Part shown: in pieces, positions 23,053 through 32,436 of the stretch
How the letters are laid out: every line of letters begins with the position of its first letter
Numbering within the stretch: the stretch's first letter is position 1
From: Candidatus Parabeggiatoa sp. HSG14
Lineage (GTDB): Bacteria > Pseudomonadota > Gammaproteobacteria > Beggiatoales > Beggiatoaceae
DNA: 33,689 nt
Direction: 5' to 3'
Assembly (NCBI GenBank): GCA_030378085.1
Contig: JAUCGK010000017.1
Coordinates: 1-33,689, forward strand
Notes under the pieces: generated by a model
The model's database searches: none
The model's input: only the letters and a program-made list of their open reading frames with translations
Told to the model about the DNA's origin: nothing
Program-made: the position numbers and the translations under genes

Positions 23053-24276
23053 AAACTTGGAAAAGAAGATTCGTGCAAAATTTTCTGGCAAACTTTCGGC
23101 ATGTAATTGCTCCATACCACTTGTATTCCGCTCATAATAATCTGGATTATTCAGATAACGTCTAAAAGCATCAGCAATGACCTTTGGTTTTGTGGCATCT
23201 ATGGAAATACCAAGATGATACTTCTGTACTTGATACCCTAAAAGACCATAATTTGGGGCAATAACTGGTTTTTTAGCACCAACTGCCCAGAGCAGTACAC
23301 CACTGGAGCCAACAAAATAGCGTGAATAAGGTGCAAGTATTATATCGCAATGCTGTAGCAAGCATATTATTTCGTTGGTTGACAAAAATCTATCTTCAAT
23401 GTGAAGATTCGCATTTGAGTTATTCTGTTTGTAGGAAGCCACTTTGTCAAGAAATTTTGCACGTATTTCAGCCCCTAACTTACCCGCAAAAACGATTGCT
23501 ATTTGCGAAATGTATTTCGGTTCAAGGTGTTTAAGGGCCTCTATTACCTCGAAAATACCTTTTCGCTTAGTTAATGCACCAAACAATAGAAACAGTTTCC
23601 GATTTTTTCTAACGTGTTTCGTCAAAGCACAATCTTCATCATTCAAATGAATATCACTCGTTGGAAACATGGAAGGGTCGGGCAGGTGGTAAACCTTATT
23701 TCCGTTAGCGAAATGCTTGCTGGCATAAGATGGAAAGAGCGAATTTATAGTGTATGCAAAAGATAAGGCGGGGTTATTTAACATTGCAGCATAAAACCAC
23801 TTTTTACGATAATCCCGAATGACTTCCTTTGCATTTTTTTCATCTTTGTAAAAGTCCAACATTGGTGGTTGGAAAAGCAAGCCAGAAATTTTTTTCCCCG
23901 GTAAAAAAGGCAATCGCAACGCCAACGGGAACTGAATATGATCCAAATATAAAAAATGTCCGTGGTTAGCTCCAGTCATTTTCAGGTATTTTTTCATCAA
24001 CTTCCATCTATTCATGGCCCGAATCCACAATGTATTGTGCAAACTTGCTAATATTTCCGTCTCGTTTAGGAAAACTATGTTAATTTTATTTTCAACATCT
24101 CGCAATTCAATGCTGTCTTCTTTTATAAGTCTTTGATTTATATCTGGATGAATGACAAACGTTACTTTGAGCATCGATTTATTTTCTAATAGATAACTGT
24201 ATAAGAGACGGATATACAAAGGCTGATGTCCCGTAACGTCCGGTTCAAAAATTAATAAATGATTAATATGATTCAT
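23029..24276 (-). CDS. Glycosyltransferase, GT4-like
   Basis: This 415-residue protein has a GT-B arrangement. The N-terminal part opens HLLIFEPDVTGHQPLYIRLL, as in family-4 enzymes, and the C-terminal part has LFLLFGALTKRKGIFEVIEAL (about 223-243) and a donor-binding stretch SSGVLLWAVGAKKPVIAPNYG (about 334-354). Donor and acceptor are unknown. Its ATG follows the stop of the GT2 gene directly (TGAATG). The last residues (KLDRF, stop) coincide with an interspersed gacaggttttaa repeat, so its end may be repeat-derived. Confidence 0.82.
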   Translation of the reverse strand: MNHINHLLIFEPDVTGHQPLYIRLLYSYLLENKSMLKVTFVIHPDINQRLIKEDSIELRDVENKINIVFLNETEILASLHNTLWIRAMNRWKLMKKYLKMTGANHGHFLYLDHIQFPLALRLPFLPGKKISGLLFQPPMLDFYKDEKNAKEVIRDYRKKWFYAAMLNNPALSFAYTINSLFPSYASKHFANGNKVYHLPDPSMFPTSDIHLNDEDCALTKHVRKNRKLFLLFGALTKRKGIFEVIEALKHLEPKYISQIAIVFAGKLGAEIRAKFLDKVASYKQNNSNANLHIEDRFLSTNEIICLLQHCDIILAPYSRYFVGSSGVLLWAVGAKKPVIAPNYGLLGYQVQKYHLGISIDATKPKVIADAFRRYLNNPDYYERNTSGMEQLHAESLPENFARIFFSKFITKLDRF

Positions 24277-24969
24277 TCAAAAAAACCTAATTCTGAGTGC
24301 AGTAGACAGATACGTTGGGATTGATTTCATCATTGACATCTTTGAGCGTCCATACTTTCGGCCTAACCAAGTCACTGGGATTGTCGTATATTTGTACTTC
24401 TTGAGAATGCCTTTTAAGGCTATTTCCATTCCAATATTGTATCCATTGGCGGTTGGGTTAATCTCTTCCAATACTATCCTTTTATAAGCTTTGAATGAGT
24501 TAGTTATATCACTACATTTTGTGTAAAAAAGTATTTGTAAAAACACGTTACCCAACTGTGATACAAATCCTTTTACTACTGTGGAGTCAGTCACTTTTGC
24601 ACCAGTCATGAACCGCGAACCAAAGACCATATCATACCCGTCCTCTATCAGACGAATATATGAGATCACGTCGTCTAGTGAATCGCTGAGATCGCCATTG
24701 AACGGAATAAGAATATCTCCAGTGGCGACCCTAAACCCTGTTTGTAACGCATTCCCATATCCCAGAGGTTTTCCTCCTCTGACTGCAACAACATTTTGGT
24801 GTAAATTCTCAAAGGATTGAAGAATCTCCCAGGTTCCGTCAGTACTGTCGTCAACTGCAACCAGTTCAAAGTCAATTTCATGTTCAGACAAATAGGCATA
24901 CGCCGTACTCATGGTCGTTTCCGCATATTCCACTTCGTTCTTAAGCGGAATGATGAGCGATGTTTTCAT
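24277..24969 (-). CDS. Glycosyltransferase family 2, dolichyl-phosphate mannose synthase-like
   Basis: This 230-residue GT2 enzyme opens MKTSLIIPLKNEVEYAETTM, with the nucleotide-binding VAVDDSTDGTWE (about 38-49) and the metal-binding FNGDLSD (about 89-95) where DPM-type enzymes have D-x-D. It ends with a basic LGRKYGRSKMSM loop. The family transfers sugar to a lipid phosphate or to a growing glycan from the cytoplasmic face. No C-terminal membrane helices are present, so it is the short form. ggag 8 nt before ATG 24969 is the ribosome binding site. Possibly it makes the lipid-linked sugar used by the GT-C-like membrane proteins encoded upstream; this is inference. Confidence 0.88.
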   Translation of the reverse strand: MKTSLIIPLKNEVEYAETTMSTAYAYLSEHEIDFELVAVDDSTDGTWEILQSFENLHQNVVAVRGGKPLGYGNALQTGFRVATGDILIPFNGDLSDSLDDVISYIRLIEDGYDMVFGSRFMTGAKVTDSTVVKGFVSQLGNVFLQILFYTKCSDITNSFKAYKRIVLEEINPTANGYNIGMEIALKGILKKYKYTTIPVTWLGRKYGRSKMSMMKSIPTYLSTALRIRFF

Positions 24970-24989
24970 AAGCGAAACTCCATTATCAA

Positions 24990-26234
24990 CTATTGCGATT
25001 GCCCGTCTTTTCCGATAACGTTGACGGTTGGATGTGGAATAATGAACTTACCTCCCGTGTTGAGATAGTCCGCGTATTTCTCAATAAAGAAATCTAGAAA
25101 ACTCCAGGACAGTAGCAAGTAATAATCTGGCTGCTCATCAATTGCATTTTCGGATACAATCGGAATATGAGTTCCGGGAGTGTATCGACCAATTTTATAC
25201 TGATTGATTTCGGTGAGACATTCAACGATATCAGGTCCAATACCATAGTAATTAAGCAGGGTGCTTCCTTTCAGAGGGGCACCCATTCCAAACACACGCT
25301 TTCCTGCACTTTTTATTTGCGTCAAAAATGACATCAGTGCCTGTTTATTTTTTTCCACACGTTTAGAAAAGTCAAGATACGTTTGCAGTCGCTCAAGCCC
25401 GGCCCGTTTCTCCTCGGTAATGGCATCATCAATTTTTCTTGTCGTAGGAAAATGTGATTCTTCCCTAACAACATACAATACAAAAGACCCCCCATGAATA
25501 GGATAGAAGTCCACATCCAACAATCGCAGACCATATTCGGAGAAAAGATTTCGTAGCGGGCTAATCGCATGAATCATTGTGTGTTCGTGATAAAAATGGT
25601 CGAATTGAACTTTGTCGATAAGGTCTTTTAGGTACACACATTGGGTACAAAAGATCGTATTTTCCCTCATAATAACCTCTAAGCCCTGGACAAAGCTATG
25701 AATATCTTCCAGATGATAGAATACGGCCGTAGCAGTAATCAGATCAGGATAGAACCCAAGCTGTTTCATTGCTTCGGCACTCTGTCGGTTCCAAAAAGCC
25801 TCGAAGACCGTCATGCCCGCATATCGGGCCAATTGACCAGTACGCTTGCAGGGATCGATGCCCAACACGCGCATCCCACGGTCACGAAACTTTGAGAGCA
25901 ATGTTCCATCATTGGCACCAATATCAAGCACAAGACTGTTCGGTGGAATGGCGAATTTCTGCACGATATCATCCACAAGTTTCTCAAAGTGAGAAACCAC
26001 TGGTTGATTCAGCCCTGTGATGTATGGGTGATTTGTAAACATGGTGTCAACCGGAGGAAAATTTTCCAATTGTACCTGCCAACACTGAGTGCAGACCAAC
26101 ATAACACAAGAGAACATCTGTTCACTATCAAGAACATTCAAGCTGGGGAAAATATTCCCGTTTGGCTGGTTACCCAGATCAATAAACCGCTTCAGATGTG
26201 GACTGTGGCAGTTCATACAATAACTATTTTTCAT
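24990..26234 (-). CDS. Sugar C-methyltransferase, class I SAM-dependent
   Basis: This 414-residue protein resembles NDP-hexose C-methyltransferases (TylC3/NovU-like). The N-terminal zinc motif C-x2-C (about residues 6-9) pairs with CTQC near 50. The SAM motif VLDIGANDGTLL lies at about 101-112, and the C-terminal FGMGAPLKGSTLLNYYG is the typical Methyltransf_14 segment. Such enzymes add a branching methyl to a keto sugar, so the glycan probably contains a branched deoxysugar. A longer frame begins at 26306, but ATG 26234 follows a gagag segment about 9 nt away and yields MKNSYCMNCHS, a normal family start. Confidence 0.88.
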   Translation of the reverse strand: MKNSYCMNCHSPHLKRFIDLGNQPNGNIFPSLNVLDSEQMFSCVMLVCTQCWQVQLENFPPVDTMFTNHPYITGLNQPVVSHFEKLVDDIVQKFAIPPNSLVLDIGANDGTLLSKFRDRGMRVLGIDPCKRTGQLARYAGMTVFEAFWNRQSAEAMKQLGFYPDLITATAVFYHLEDIHSFVQGLEVIMRENTIFCTQCVYLKDLIDKVQFDHFYHEHTMIHAISPLRNLFSEYGLRLLDVDFYPIHGGSFVLYVVREESHFPTTRKIDDAITEEKRAGLERLQTYLDFSKRVEKNKQALMSFLTQIKSAGKRVFGMGAPLKGSTLLNYYGIGPDIVECLTEINQYKIGRYTPGTHIPIVSENAIDEQPDYYLLLSWSFLDFFIEKYADYLNTGGKFIIPHPTVNVIGKDGQSQ

Positions 26235-26333
26235 ATCCGGCTCTCTCGTAATCGTATCTTGTTTTATAGAAAGCAGTATAGATGCGCTTAGGCGGTCTAT
26301 CGCCATATTGATGCGTTCCTGCTTTTTGGCTAA

Positions 26334-27911
26334 TCATCGTTCCTCCCTACGAAAAATATCAAAACCATCTCCAGTATAATCTTGCTTATAATGTTGTTTG
26401 ATAAATTCTTTCAATTCGGGAAATTTGTCCGTTGTATCTAATCCTGACACCCTTGACGTTTCGTATACTTCAATAATAAATGTTGGCATCTCTCCCTTCA
26501 ATTTTGTCATAAAATTTTTCCTCAACTTCTGAATGTACGGATTTGACACATGATGATAAAATTGAAAATCAGTAAGATAGGGAGTTGCAACGATGGTCTC
26601 TGAAATGAGCATTGCGTGCACAGCCCCACCGATCCACTCTAAGGGTTGTACCTTATCGGTTGGTGAAAGATGCTCATTCAGGTAGGTCGCTATTTCGTCA
26701 ACTCTCCCATCCATAAGTGCTGGCTGTTGACCGTAAACAACTTGCTGGACAGCAAGTTTCGCTGGGCGTACTGTCATCATCACGGTAACGATGAAAACTA
26801 AGAGAAGAAGGATGAAAGGGCGGTGTAAGCTCTTAAACGAAGGAGAGGAAAAAAGGACCATTGCTGTACACAAGCAGGTAAAATATACAAACGGGATCCA
26901 ATGGTAAGCCCATAATTTCCCACCAATAGCAGCAGACAGACTGTAGAGAATGACTAATGATAATAATAATATAGCCCGCTTTTTTGTCACAGCAGACATA
27001 GACTTCGTTAAAACAATATACACACCAAACATAGAACTCATAAGTAGAATATCAAACTCTCCAAATTTTAGATACAATCGTAGTGCGTATATAACACGAT
27101 CTAAGGTTTCCCGAAACTGAAAGTCTCCAGACATTTGTAAGTATAATGGTACATACGATGAAAAAATATCCCAAAAAGGTTGGAGGGCACCAATTCGCCA
27201 AAGCCATAGAAAAGGAATTGTCAGCGTTAATAGAAAGCCAACCAACGCAAAGAGTCCCCCTATAATACAGGGTTTGATAAGAGTCTTTACCGATTTTGAT
27301 TTACTGGTATCATGCATACACTTGTACACAATCAGAGCGGGAAGTCCGATGGCCAGATGTGGCTTTATGAGTGCAACAAGCGCAAAGAGCACGCCAAGTA
27401 GAAAATGTATGAGATTAACCGAATGATTAGGGCTACGCCGTGTGGCGAGCAAGAGAGCCGTAGCTATTGGCAATATGGCAATGGCATCTCTCTGAAGGCT
27501 CGTACTGGGTCCGAAACCCAAGTATATGAGACCAAATAGCAGGCAACTCGCAGATGCAACCACTCGGCCAAATGGCTTCATAATAAACCAAGTCACTGTC
27601 AGTGTTGCTGTGAGCCAGGCAACATCCACCATGCGAGATGCAAAATCTGAGTAACCAAACAGTCTTCCTATTGCTATATGGAATAGGTACGTACCTGGCA
27701 TATTGACTTCAAAGATGTCACGATACGGCACAAAACCATGCTCATTAATTAAATACGCAACATAGTGTAGAAAAGCTGAATCATACTGTAGTTGCCAGTG
27801 TAACGACAGGACAAGCTCCACTAAAAATACCGTGGCCAGCGATGCCAGAAACAAATACTTCACGCCTTCTACCGCTTTGTGGGATAATGGAATTGATGCT
27901 GTATTTTTCAA
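26334..27911 (-). CDS. GT39-like membrane glycosyltransferase, tandem copy A
   Basis: This 525-residue multi-pass membrane protein has about ten helices. The first large outer loop contains GFVPYRDIFEVNMPGTYLF (about 59-77), with the D and E expected of GT-C enzymes related to protein mannosyltransferases and ArnT. Those enzymes use a lipid-phosphate sugar outside the cytoplasm. The C-terminal outer domain (about 410-525) lacks known motifs. It is a tandem duplicate of the gene at 27933-29534, probably about 80 percent identical overall by eye, with nearly identical blocks. The start here is TTG 27911, with ggaggt nine bases upstream; the paralogue has ATG at the same place. Confidence 0.82.
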   Translation of the reverse strand: MKNTASIPLSHKAVEGVKYLFLASLATVFLVELVLSLHWQLQYDSAFLHYVAYLINEHGFVPYRDIFEVNMPGTYLFHIAIGRLFGYSDFASRMVDVAWLTATLTVTWFIMKPFGRVVASASCLLFGLIYLGFGPSTSLQRDAIAILPIATALLLATRRSPNHSVNLIHFLLGVLFALVALIKPHLAIGLPALIVYKCMHDTSKSKSVKTLIKPCIIGGLFALVGFLLTLTIPFLWLWRIGALQPFWDIFSSYVPLYLQMSGDFQFRETLDRVIYALRLYLKFGEFDILLMSSMFGVYIVLTKSMSAVTKKRAILLLSLVILYSLSAAIGGKLWAYHWIPFVYFTCLCTAMVLFSSPSFKSLHRPFILLLLVFIVTVMMTVRPAKLAVQQVVYGQQPALMDGRVDEIATYLNEHLSPTDKVQPLEWIGGAVHAMLISETIVATPYLTDFQFYHHVSNPYIQKLRKNFMTKLKGEMPTFIIEVYETSRVSGLDTTDKFPELKEFIKQHYKQDYTGDGFDIFRREER

Positions 27912-27920
27912 TGTTGAGTG

Positions 27921-27926
27921 ACCTCC
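27921..27926 (-). promoter_or_regulatory. Strong ribosome binding site before a TTG start
   Basis: acctcc at 27921-27926 reads ggaggt on the minus strand, nine bases before TTG 27911. The identical site (29544-29549) precedes ATG 29534 of the paralogue. The shared leader shows that the duplicated unit includes the translation start. Confidence 0.8.
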
Positions 27927-27932
27927 ATTGTA

Positions 27933-29534
27933 TTAGGGCTTACGCTGTTCATCGTTTCTACGAAAAATATCGAAACCATTTCCGGTATAATCTTTATCAT
28001 AATGTTGTTCGATAAATTTTCTCAATTTGGGAAATTTGTCCGTTGTGTCTAACCCTGACACTCTTGACGTTTCGTATACTTCAATAATAAATGTTGGCAT
28101 CTCTCCCTTCAATTTTGTCATAAAATTTTTCCTCAACTTCTGAATGTACGGATTTGACACATGATGATAAAATTGAAAATCAGTAAGATAGGGAGTTGCA
28201 ACGACGGCCTTTGAAACAAGCATTGCGTGCACAGCCCCACCGATCCACTCCAAGGGTTGAACCTTATCATTTGGTGAAAGATGTTCATTCAGGTACGTCG
28301 CTATTTCGTCAACTCTTCCTTTCATGGGTGGTGCTGGCTGTTGACCCAAAATTTGCTTTAAAATTTGCTTTCCAACATCATGTGTTGGGAGGAGTGTCAT
28401 CATCGCGGTAACAATGAAAACGAAGAGGGGAAGGGTGATCGGACGATGTAAGCTCGCAAACGAAGGAGGGGAAAAAAGGACAGTTGCTGTACCCAAGCTC
28501 GCAAAGTATACATACGGCATCCAATGGTAAGTCCAGACTAATTTTCCGCCAATAACGACATATACACTGTAGAGTACGGATAATGAGAGTAACAATATGG
28601 CCAGCTTTTTTGTCGCAGCAGACGCAGACTTCGTAAACACAATATACACACCAAACATAGAAGTCGTCAGTAGAATTTCAAATCCTCCAAACTTTATATA
28701 CCAATATACCACGTATAGAACACGATCTAAGGTGCCCCGAAACTCAAGGTCTCCAGACATCTGTGAGTATAGCGGTGTATATGATGAAAAGATATCCCAA
28801 AAAGGTTGGAATGCCTCAATTTGCCAAAGCCATAGAAAAGGAATTGTCAGTGTTGATAGAAAGCCGACCAGCGCAACGATACCTCCTACAATACAGGGCT
28901 TGATAAGGGTCCTTACCGACTTTGAGCCATTGCTGTCATGTATACAGTTGTACACAATCATAGCAGGAAGCCCGATAGCCAAATGTGGCTTGATGAGTGC
29001 AGTAAGCGCAAAGAGTATTCCAAGTAGAAAATGTATGAGATTGACCGACTGATTGGGTCTACGCTGTGTGGCGAGCAAGAGAGCGGTAGCTATTGGTAAT
29101 ATGACAATGGTATCTCTCTCTAGACTCATAAGGGGTCCAACTCCCAAGTAGATGAGACCAAATAACAGGCAACTAGCAGACGCAACCAATTGGCCAAATG
29201 GCTTCATAAGAAACCAAGTCACTGTGAGTGTTGCTGTGAGCCAGGCAACATCCACCATGCGAAATGCAAAATCAGAGTAACCAAACATTCTTCCTATTGC
29301 CATGTGGAATAGGTACGTACCTGGCATATTGACTTCAAAGATGTCACGATACGGCACAAAACCATGCTCATTAATTAAATACGCAACATAGTGCAGAAAA
29401 GCTGAATCACTCAGTAGTCGCCAGTGTAACGACAGGCCAAGCTCCACTAAGAAGAGCGTGGCCAGCAATGCAAGAAATAGAGATTTCAGGACTTCTACAT
29501 TTTTGTAGAACGGAATTGATGGTGTATTTTTCAT
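27933..29534 (-). CDS. GT39-like membrane glycosyltransferase, tandem copy B
   Basis: This 533-residue protein is the paralogue of the next gene, with the same helices, the loop GFVPYRDIFEVNMPGTYLF, and an almost unchanged stretch DKVQPLEWIGGAVHAML to the C-terminal region. It is expected to add one sugar from a lipid-linked donor, with a preference that may differ from copy A because the middle helices diverge. The start ATG 29534 overlaps the stop of the RmlD-like gene (ATGA) and has ggaggt nine bases upstream. The gap to copy A is 21 bp. Confidence 0.82.
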   Translation of the reverse strand: MKNTPSIPFYKNVEVLKSLFLALLATLFLVELGLSLHWRLLSDSAFLHYVAYLINEHGFVPYRDIFEVNMPGTYLFHMAIGRMFGYSDFAFRMVDVAWLTATLTVTWFLMKPFGQLVASASCLLFGLIYLGVGPLMSLERDTIVILPIATALLLATQRRPNQSVNLIHFLLGILFALTALIKPHLAIGLPAMIVYNCIHDSNGSKSVRTLIKPCIVGGIVALVGFLSTLTIPFLWLWQIEAFQPFWDIFSSYTPLYSQMSGDLEFRGTLDRVLYVVYWYIKFGGFEILLTTSMFGVYIVFTKSASAATKKLAILLLSLSVLYSVYVVIGGKLVWTYHWMPYVYFASLGTATVLFSPPSFASLHRPITLPLFVFIVTAMMTLLPTHDVGKQILKQILGQQPAPPMKGRVDEIATYLNEHLSPNDKVQPLEWIGGAVHAMLVSKAVVATPYLTDFQFYHHVSNPYIQKLRKNFMTKLKGEMPTFIIEVYETSRVSGLDTTDKFPKLRKFIEQHYDKDYTGNGFDIFRRNDEQRKP

Positions 29535-30397
29535 TGTTGAGTGACCTCCATTGCATATAAAGAGCAGAAAGGAAGATTATCCTTTAACCTCCCTGGATAA
29601 ACCTGAAGAGTCTCGTAGGTGGATGCACCATTGAGCCGAACGACAGGAGGACGAATATCGGTTGAAAAATCCAGATTGACGGCTTGAATGTAGGAGGTGT
29701 CCAAAGCAAATGCGTTGGCTATTTCACACGCATATTGGTATCGAGACATGGCTTCTGGTCCTACGCAATGAAAAATACCCTGACTACCGTAAGTTATAAT
29801 TTTATTGACCATGGGAAATAGATCGCCGATCCACGTTGGGCAATTAACGAGGTTTGCAAAGGCGATGAACTCTTGATGAGAGATCAGTGCCTCACAGACT
29901 AAACTCACAAAGTCCCCTGCGAAACCATAGAGCTGGGCCGTCCGCACGATTGCGTAGTTGGAAAGTCGTTCTCGGATAAGCCGTTCAGAAGCGGCTTTGT
30001 CTATACCATATTGGATCGTTGGGCAAGGGGGATCCTCTTCTTGCCAGAAGTGATCATATTTCCCAAAGACATAATCCGAGGAAAAGAATATCATGCGAGT
30101 TCCGAATTCTGAGCAGACTCTGGTTAGAATTTCTGTGATGCCATAGTTCGTTGCACGAGCGGTTTCTTTGTTTTGCTCACAGAAGCATAGATTCGTGATA
30201 GCGGCTAGATGCAGTATCAGATTAGGTGCGTACTCTTTGACAAGACGAAATACAGTGGCTTCGTTTCGCAAGTCAGCAGAAATGACTCCGTCACGCTGCA
30301 CAAGAGCCACAGGTATGATCTGGTGACCCGTTTCGCAGAGATATTCGCAGAGATTTTTTCCTATCACTCCCGCGGCGCCAGTTACAAGTATTCGCAT
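29531..30397 (-). CDS. RmlD-like dTDP/NDP-4-keto sugar reductase
   Basis: This 288-residue short-chain dehydrogenase has the NAD(P)-binding MRILVTGAAGVIGKNL at the start, ISADLRNEA, a FFSSDYVFG catalytic Ser/Thr region, and YGIDKAASE (catalytic Tyr-x3-Lys, about 134-138 in the protein). It looks like RmlD (dTDP-4-keto-rhamnose reductase), though no rmlA, B or C gene is nearby, so it may reduce another 4-keto sugar. ATG 30397 is preferred over an in-frame TTG at 30403, with ggga 8 nt upstream. It overlaps the next gene by four bases. Confidence 0.82.
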   Translation of the reverse strand: MRILVTGAAGVIGKNLCEYLCETGHQIIPVALVQRDGVISADLRNEATVFRLVKEYAPNLILHLAAITNLCFCEQNKETARATNYGITEILTRVCSEFGTRMIFFSSDYVFGKYDHFWQEEDPPCPTIQYGIDKAASERLIRERLSNYAIVRTAQLYGFAGDFVSLVCEALISHQEFIAFANLVNCPTWIGDLFPMVNKIITYGSQGIFHCVGPEAMSRYQYACEIANAFALDTSYIQAVNLDFSTDIRPPVVRLNGASTYETLQVYPGRLKDNLPFCSLYAMEVTQQ

Positions 30398-30515
30398 ATA
30401 CAATTCCCAGTATCCCTAATATTATAGTTAGTGGCGGTCAATTTAGCTCTACATCTCCATTGATAGGTAGTGCCCAAATATTTGTTATTCGTGTTGCTCC
30501 AGTACTTATTTCCAT

Positions 30516-32372
30516 TTATCGAACAGCTTCCCATATCGGTCGTTCAGTTTTCCAAACATGTACACCCGATTCTGCTGGATCGAAGCCTATGAGCAAGATG
30601 TCATTTTTCGCTACGTTCGGTATACAAGCGGTCATTACCTTCATATCCTCCCAACTTGCTTTATGCACTTCCCCAAATTCATACTGGATAATCCCAACAA
30701 TGTCTAATTTTTCAATTTGATGCAATCCCACACTTCCAAAGAAAAACAGTTCTTCATCAATTTTGGTGGTCACGCATAAATCATCTCTTCTTTTTTCAAC
30801 AGTCACGCCTTCGTTTACCTTCGGTAAAGGGCTGATTTCATATCTGAGCATTGAATTAACCACTCGAAGTTGCAAGTCTTTTCGATTCGTTAACGCAGCG
30901 ATGAAGTGTAATTGAGCCAGTGCTGCATAATGACCGGTTATGTCGTTAAATAAATATACCCTCTTAATTTTATCGTTTTTCAATTCATTTAATAGTATTT
31001 CTTGGAGCTGAGTTGAGGCATGATTCATTGTAATAACTTCGCTTCGCTGCATTGGCAATTTAGAGAAGAAAAGATAAATCGGATTCAGCAAGATAAATGC
31101 AATCAAAATCACAAAAACTAAAGATTTTATAAATATTTTATTAACCTCATAGAAACGTGACAGGGTATAAATTAACAGCGGAATTGAAAACATCTGACCA
31201 AAATACATAAACCGCTGTTCAGCATTCATAGAAAATGGAACAGCCATTGATATAATGCTCAGCACGATTAGCAAAGAAAATCTACTATCGAAATGTCCAT
31301 TTGACCACTTGTCTTTTACAAACATAACAGCAATGAAAACGAAAGAAGCTAGATTGAATAAAACCGCCGCACTGCTTCTTAATAAGAGTATAAGCGGTTG
31401 TGATTCCATACTTACAAGAGACTTGATAAATACACCAGCACGTTGTTCCAATGGGAAAAAATAACCCAGTAAAGTAGAGATTGGTGTTGCTAAGAATGAT
31501 AATAGTTGTTTTTGAAACGGATAAGCCGCTGATCCGGTATCAAATATAATTCTGAGAATAAAAATATGCAAAACATACACAATACTCGGTAACAGTAGTA
31601 AAACAAGTGCAATCCAATCGCGTCGTATAATAACTAATGAGGATTTTAAATTAAATTTGGGTTCTTTTCGGTCTATTTTCTGCCAAATCCAGTAAATTGC
31701 CACTATAAAAGGTGCTATGATGACTGGTTCTTTAGTATACACGGTAAACATTAGCAATATAAAGATGAAGGCAAAAATCAACCGTTTGTACCGCTCTACA
31801 TGATTCAAATAAACATAAGTCAGCAACAATGTGCCCATGCCTAATAACGCACCGAATGCATCGCCACCAAAAGCGGGTGCTGCCACATAGATTTTTTCAC
31901 TTGACATCGTGCCCCAAAATAGGAATGCAACTAATAATGAGACTTTCTGATTAAGGCGACAGAAAAAACGAGTATACAGATAAACCAATGCACAACAGAG
32001 TGAATGAATCAGATAGTATGTCACTAAAAAAAGTGCCGAGTTAGGGGTTTCTGCAAATAAACTCATCAAAAAAATCAGTAGATTTTGCGTTGGACGAATG
32101 AAATAGTGAAGGTCCACAAATAACTCTGGATACACCCAAAAGTAGTATCGAAATCCGTTTAGCAACCAATCATCTAGGGAAATATCAAAAAAAGAGGCAC
32201 TATATAACATAAGCGCAAAATTGTCACCACTTATGGCATAAGAAAGAATGGTTTCTATGTTAAATGCAATACTAAAAGCCAATGATAGAATCACAATGGC
32301 GACTACTATCACAACATCTCGCCAAAAATGTGAACCCATAAATACGCTAAGAGTGGTTAATCTACGCATCAT
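30516..32372 (-). CDS. Large multi-pass membrane protein, possible GT-C glycosyltransferase
   Basis: This 618-residue protein has at least ten hydrophobic helices in the first 480 residues and a soluble tail that ends GFDPAESGVHVWKTERPIWE. The first outer loop (about 50-95) includes SGDNFALMLYSASFFDISLDDW, an Asp-bearing loop as in GT-C transferases, but I cannot name the family. A 118-bp gap follows before the RmlD-like gene, and 64 bp separate it from the SGNH gene upstream. Role in polysaccharide assembly is by locus. Confidence 0.6.
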   Translation of the reverse strand: MMRRLTTLSVFMGSHFWRDVVIVVAIVILSLAFSIAFNIETILSYAISGDNFALMLYSASFFDISLDDWLLNGFRYYFWVYPELFVDLHYFIRPTQNLLIFLMSLFAETPNSALFLVTYYLIHSLCCALVYLYTRFFCRLNQKVSLLVAFLFWGTMSSEKIYVAAPAFGGDAFGALLGMGTLLLTYVYLNHVERYKRLIFAFIFILLMFTVYTKEPVIIAPFIVAIYWIWQKIDRKEPKFNLKSSLVIIRRDWIALVLLLLPSIVYVLHIFILRIIFDTGSAAYPFQKQLLSFLATPISTLLGYFFPLEQRAGVFIKSLVSMESQPLILLLRSSAAVLFNLASFVFIAVMFVKDKWSNGHFDSRFSLLIVLSIISMAVPFSMNAEQRFMYFGQMFSIPLLIYTLSRFYEVNKIFIKSLVFVILIAFILLNPIYLFFSKLPMQRSEVITMNHASTQLQEILLNELKNDKIKRVYLFNDITGHYAALAQLHFIAALTNRKDLQLRVVNSMLRYEISPLPKVNEGVTVEKRRDDLCVTTKIDEELFFFGSVGLHQIEKLDIVGIIQYEFGEVHKASWEDMKVMTACIPNVAKNDILLIGFDPAESGVHVWKTERPIWEAVR

Positions 32373-32436
32373 ATTAGTTTTCCTTAATATTCAAATCGTT
32401 TGTATGGTTTGGAATATCAGGTAAATAGGATAAATT

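Noticed and set aside
25769..26020. Plus-strand frames antisense to the C-methyltransferase, and similar frames at 28597-29052 and 24817-25068
   Set aside because: They are antisense shadows of strongly supported minus-strand genes.
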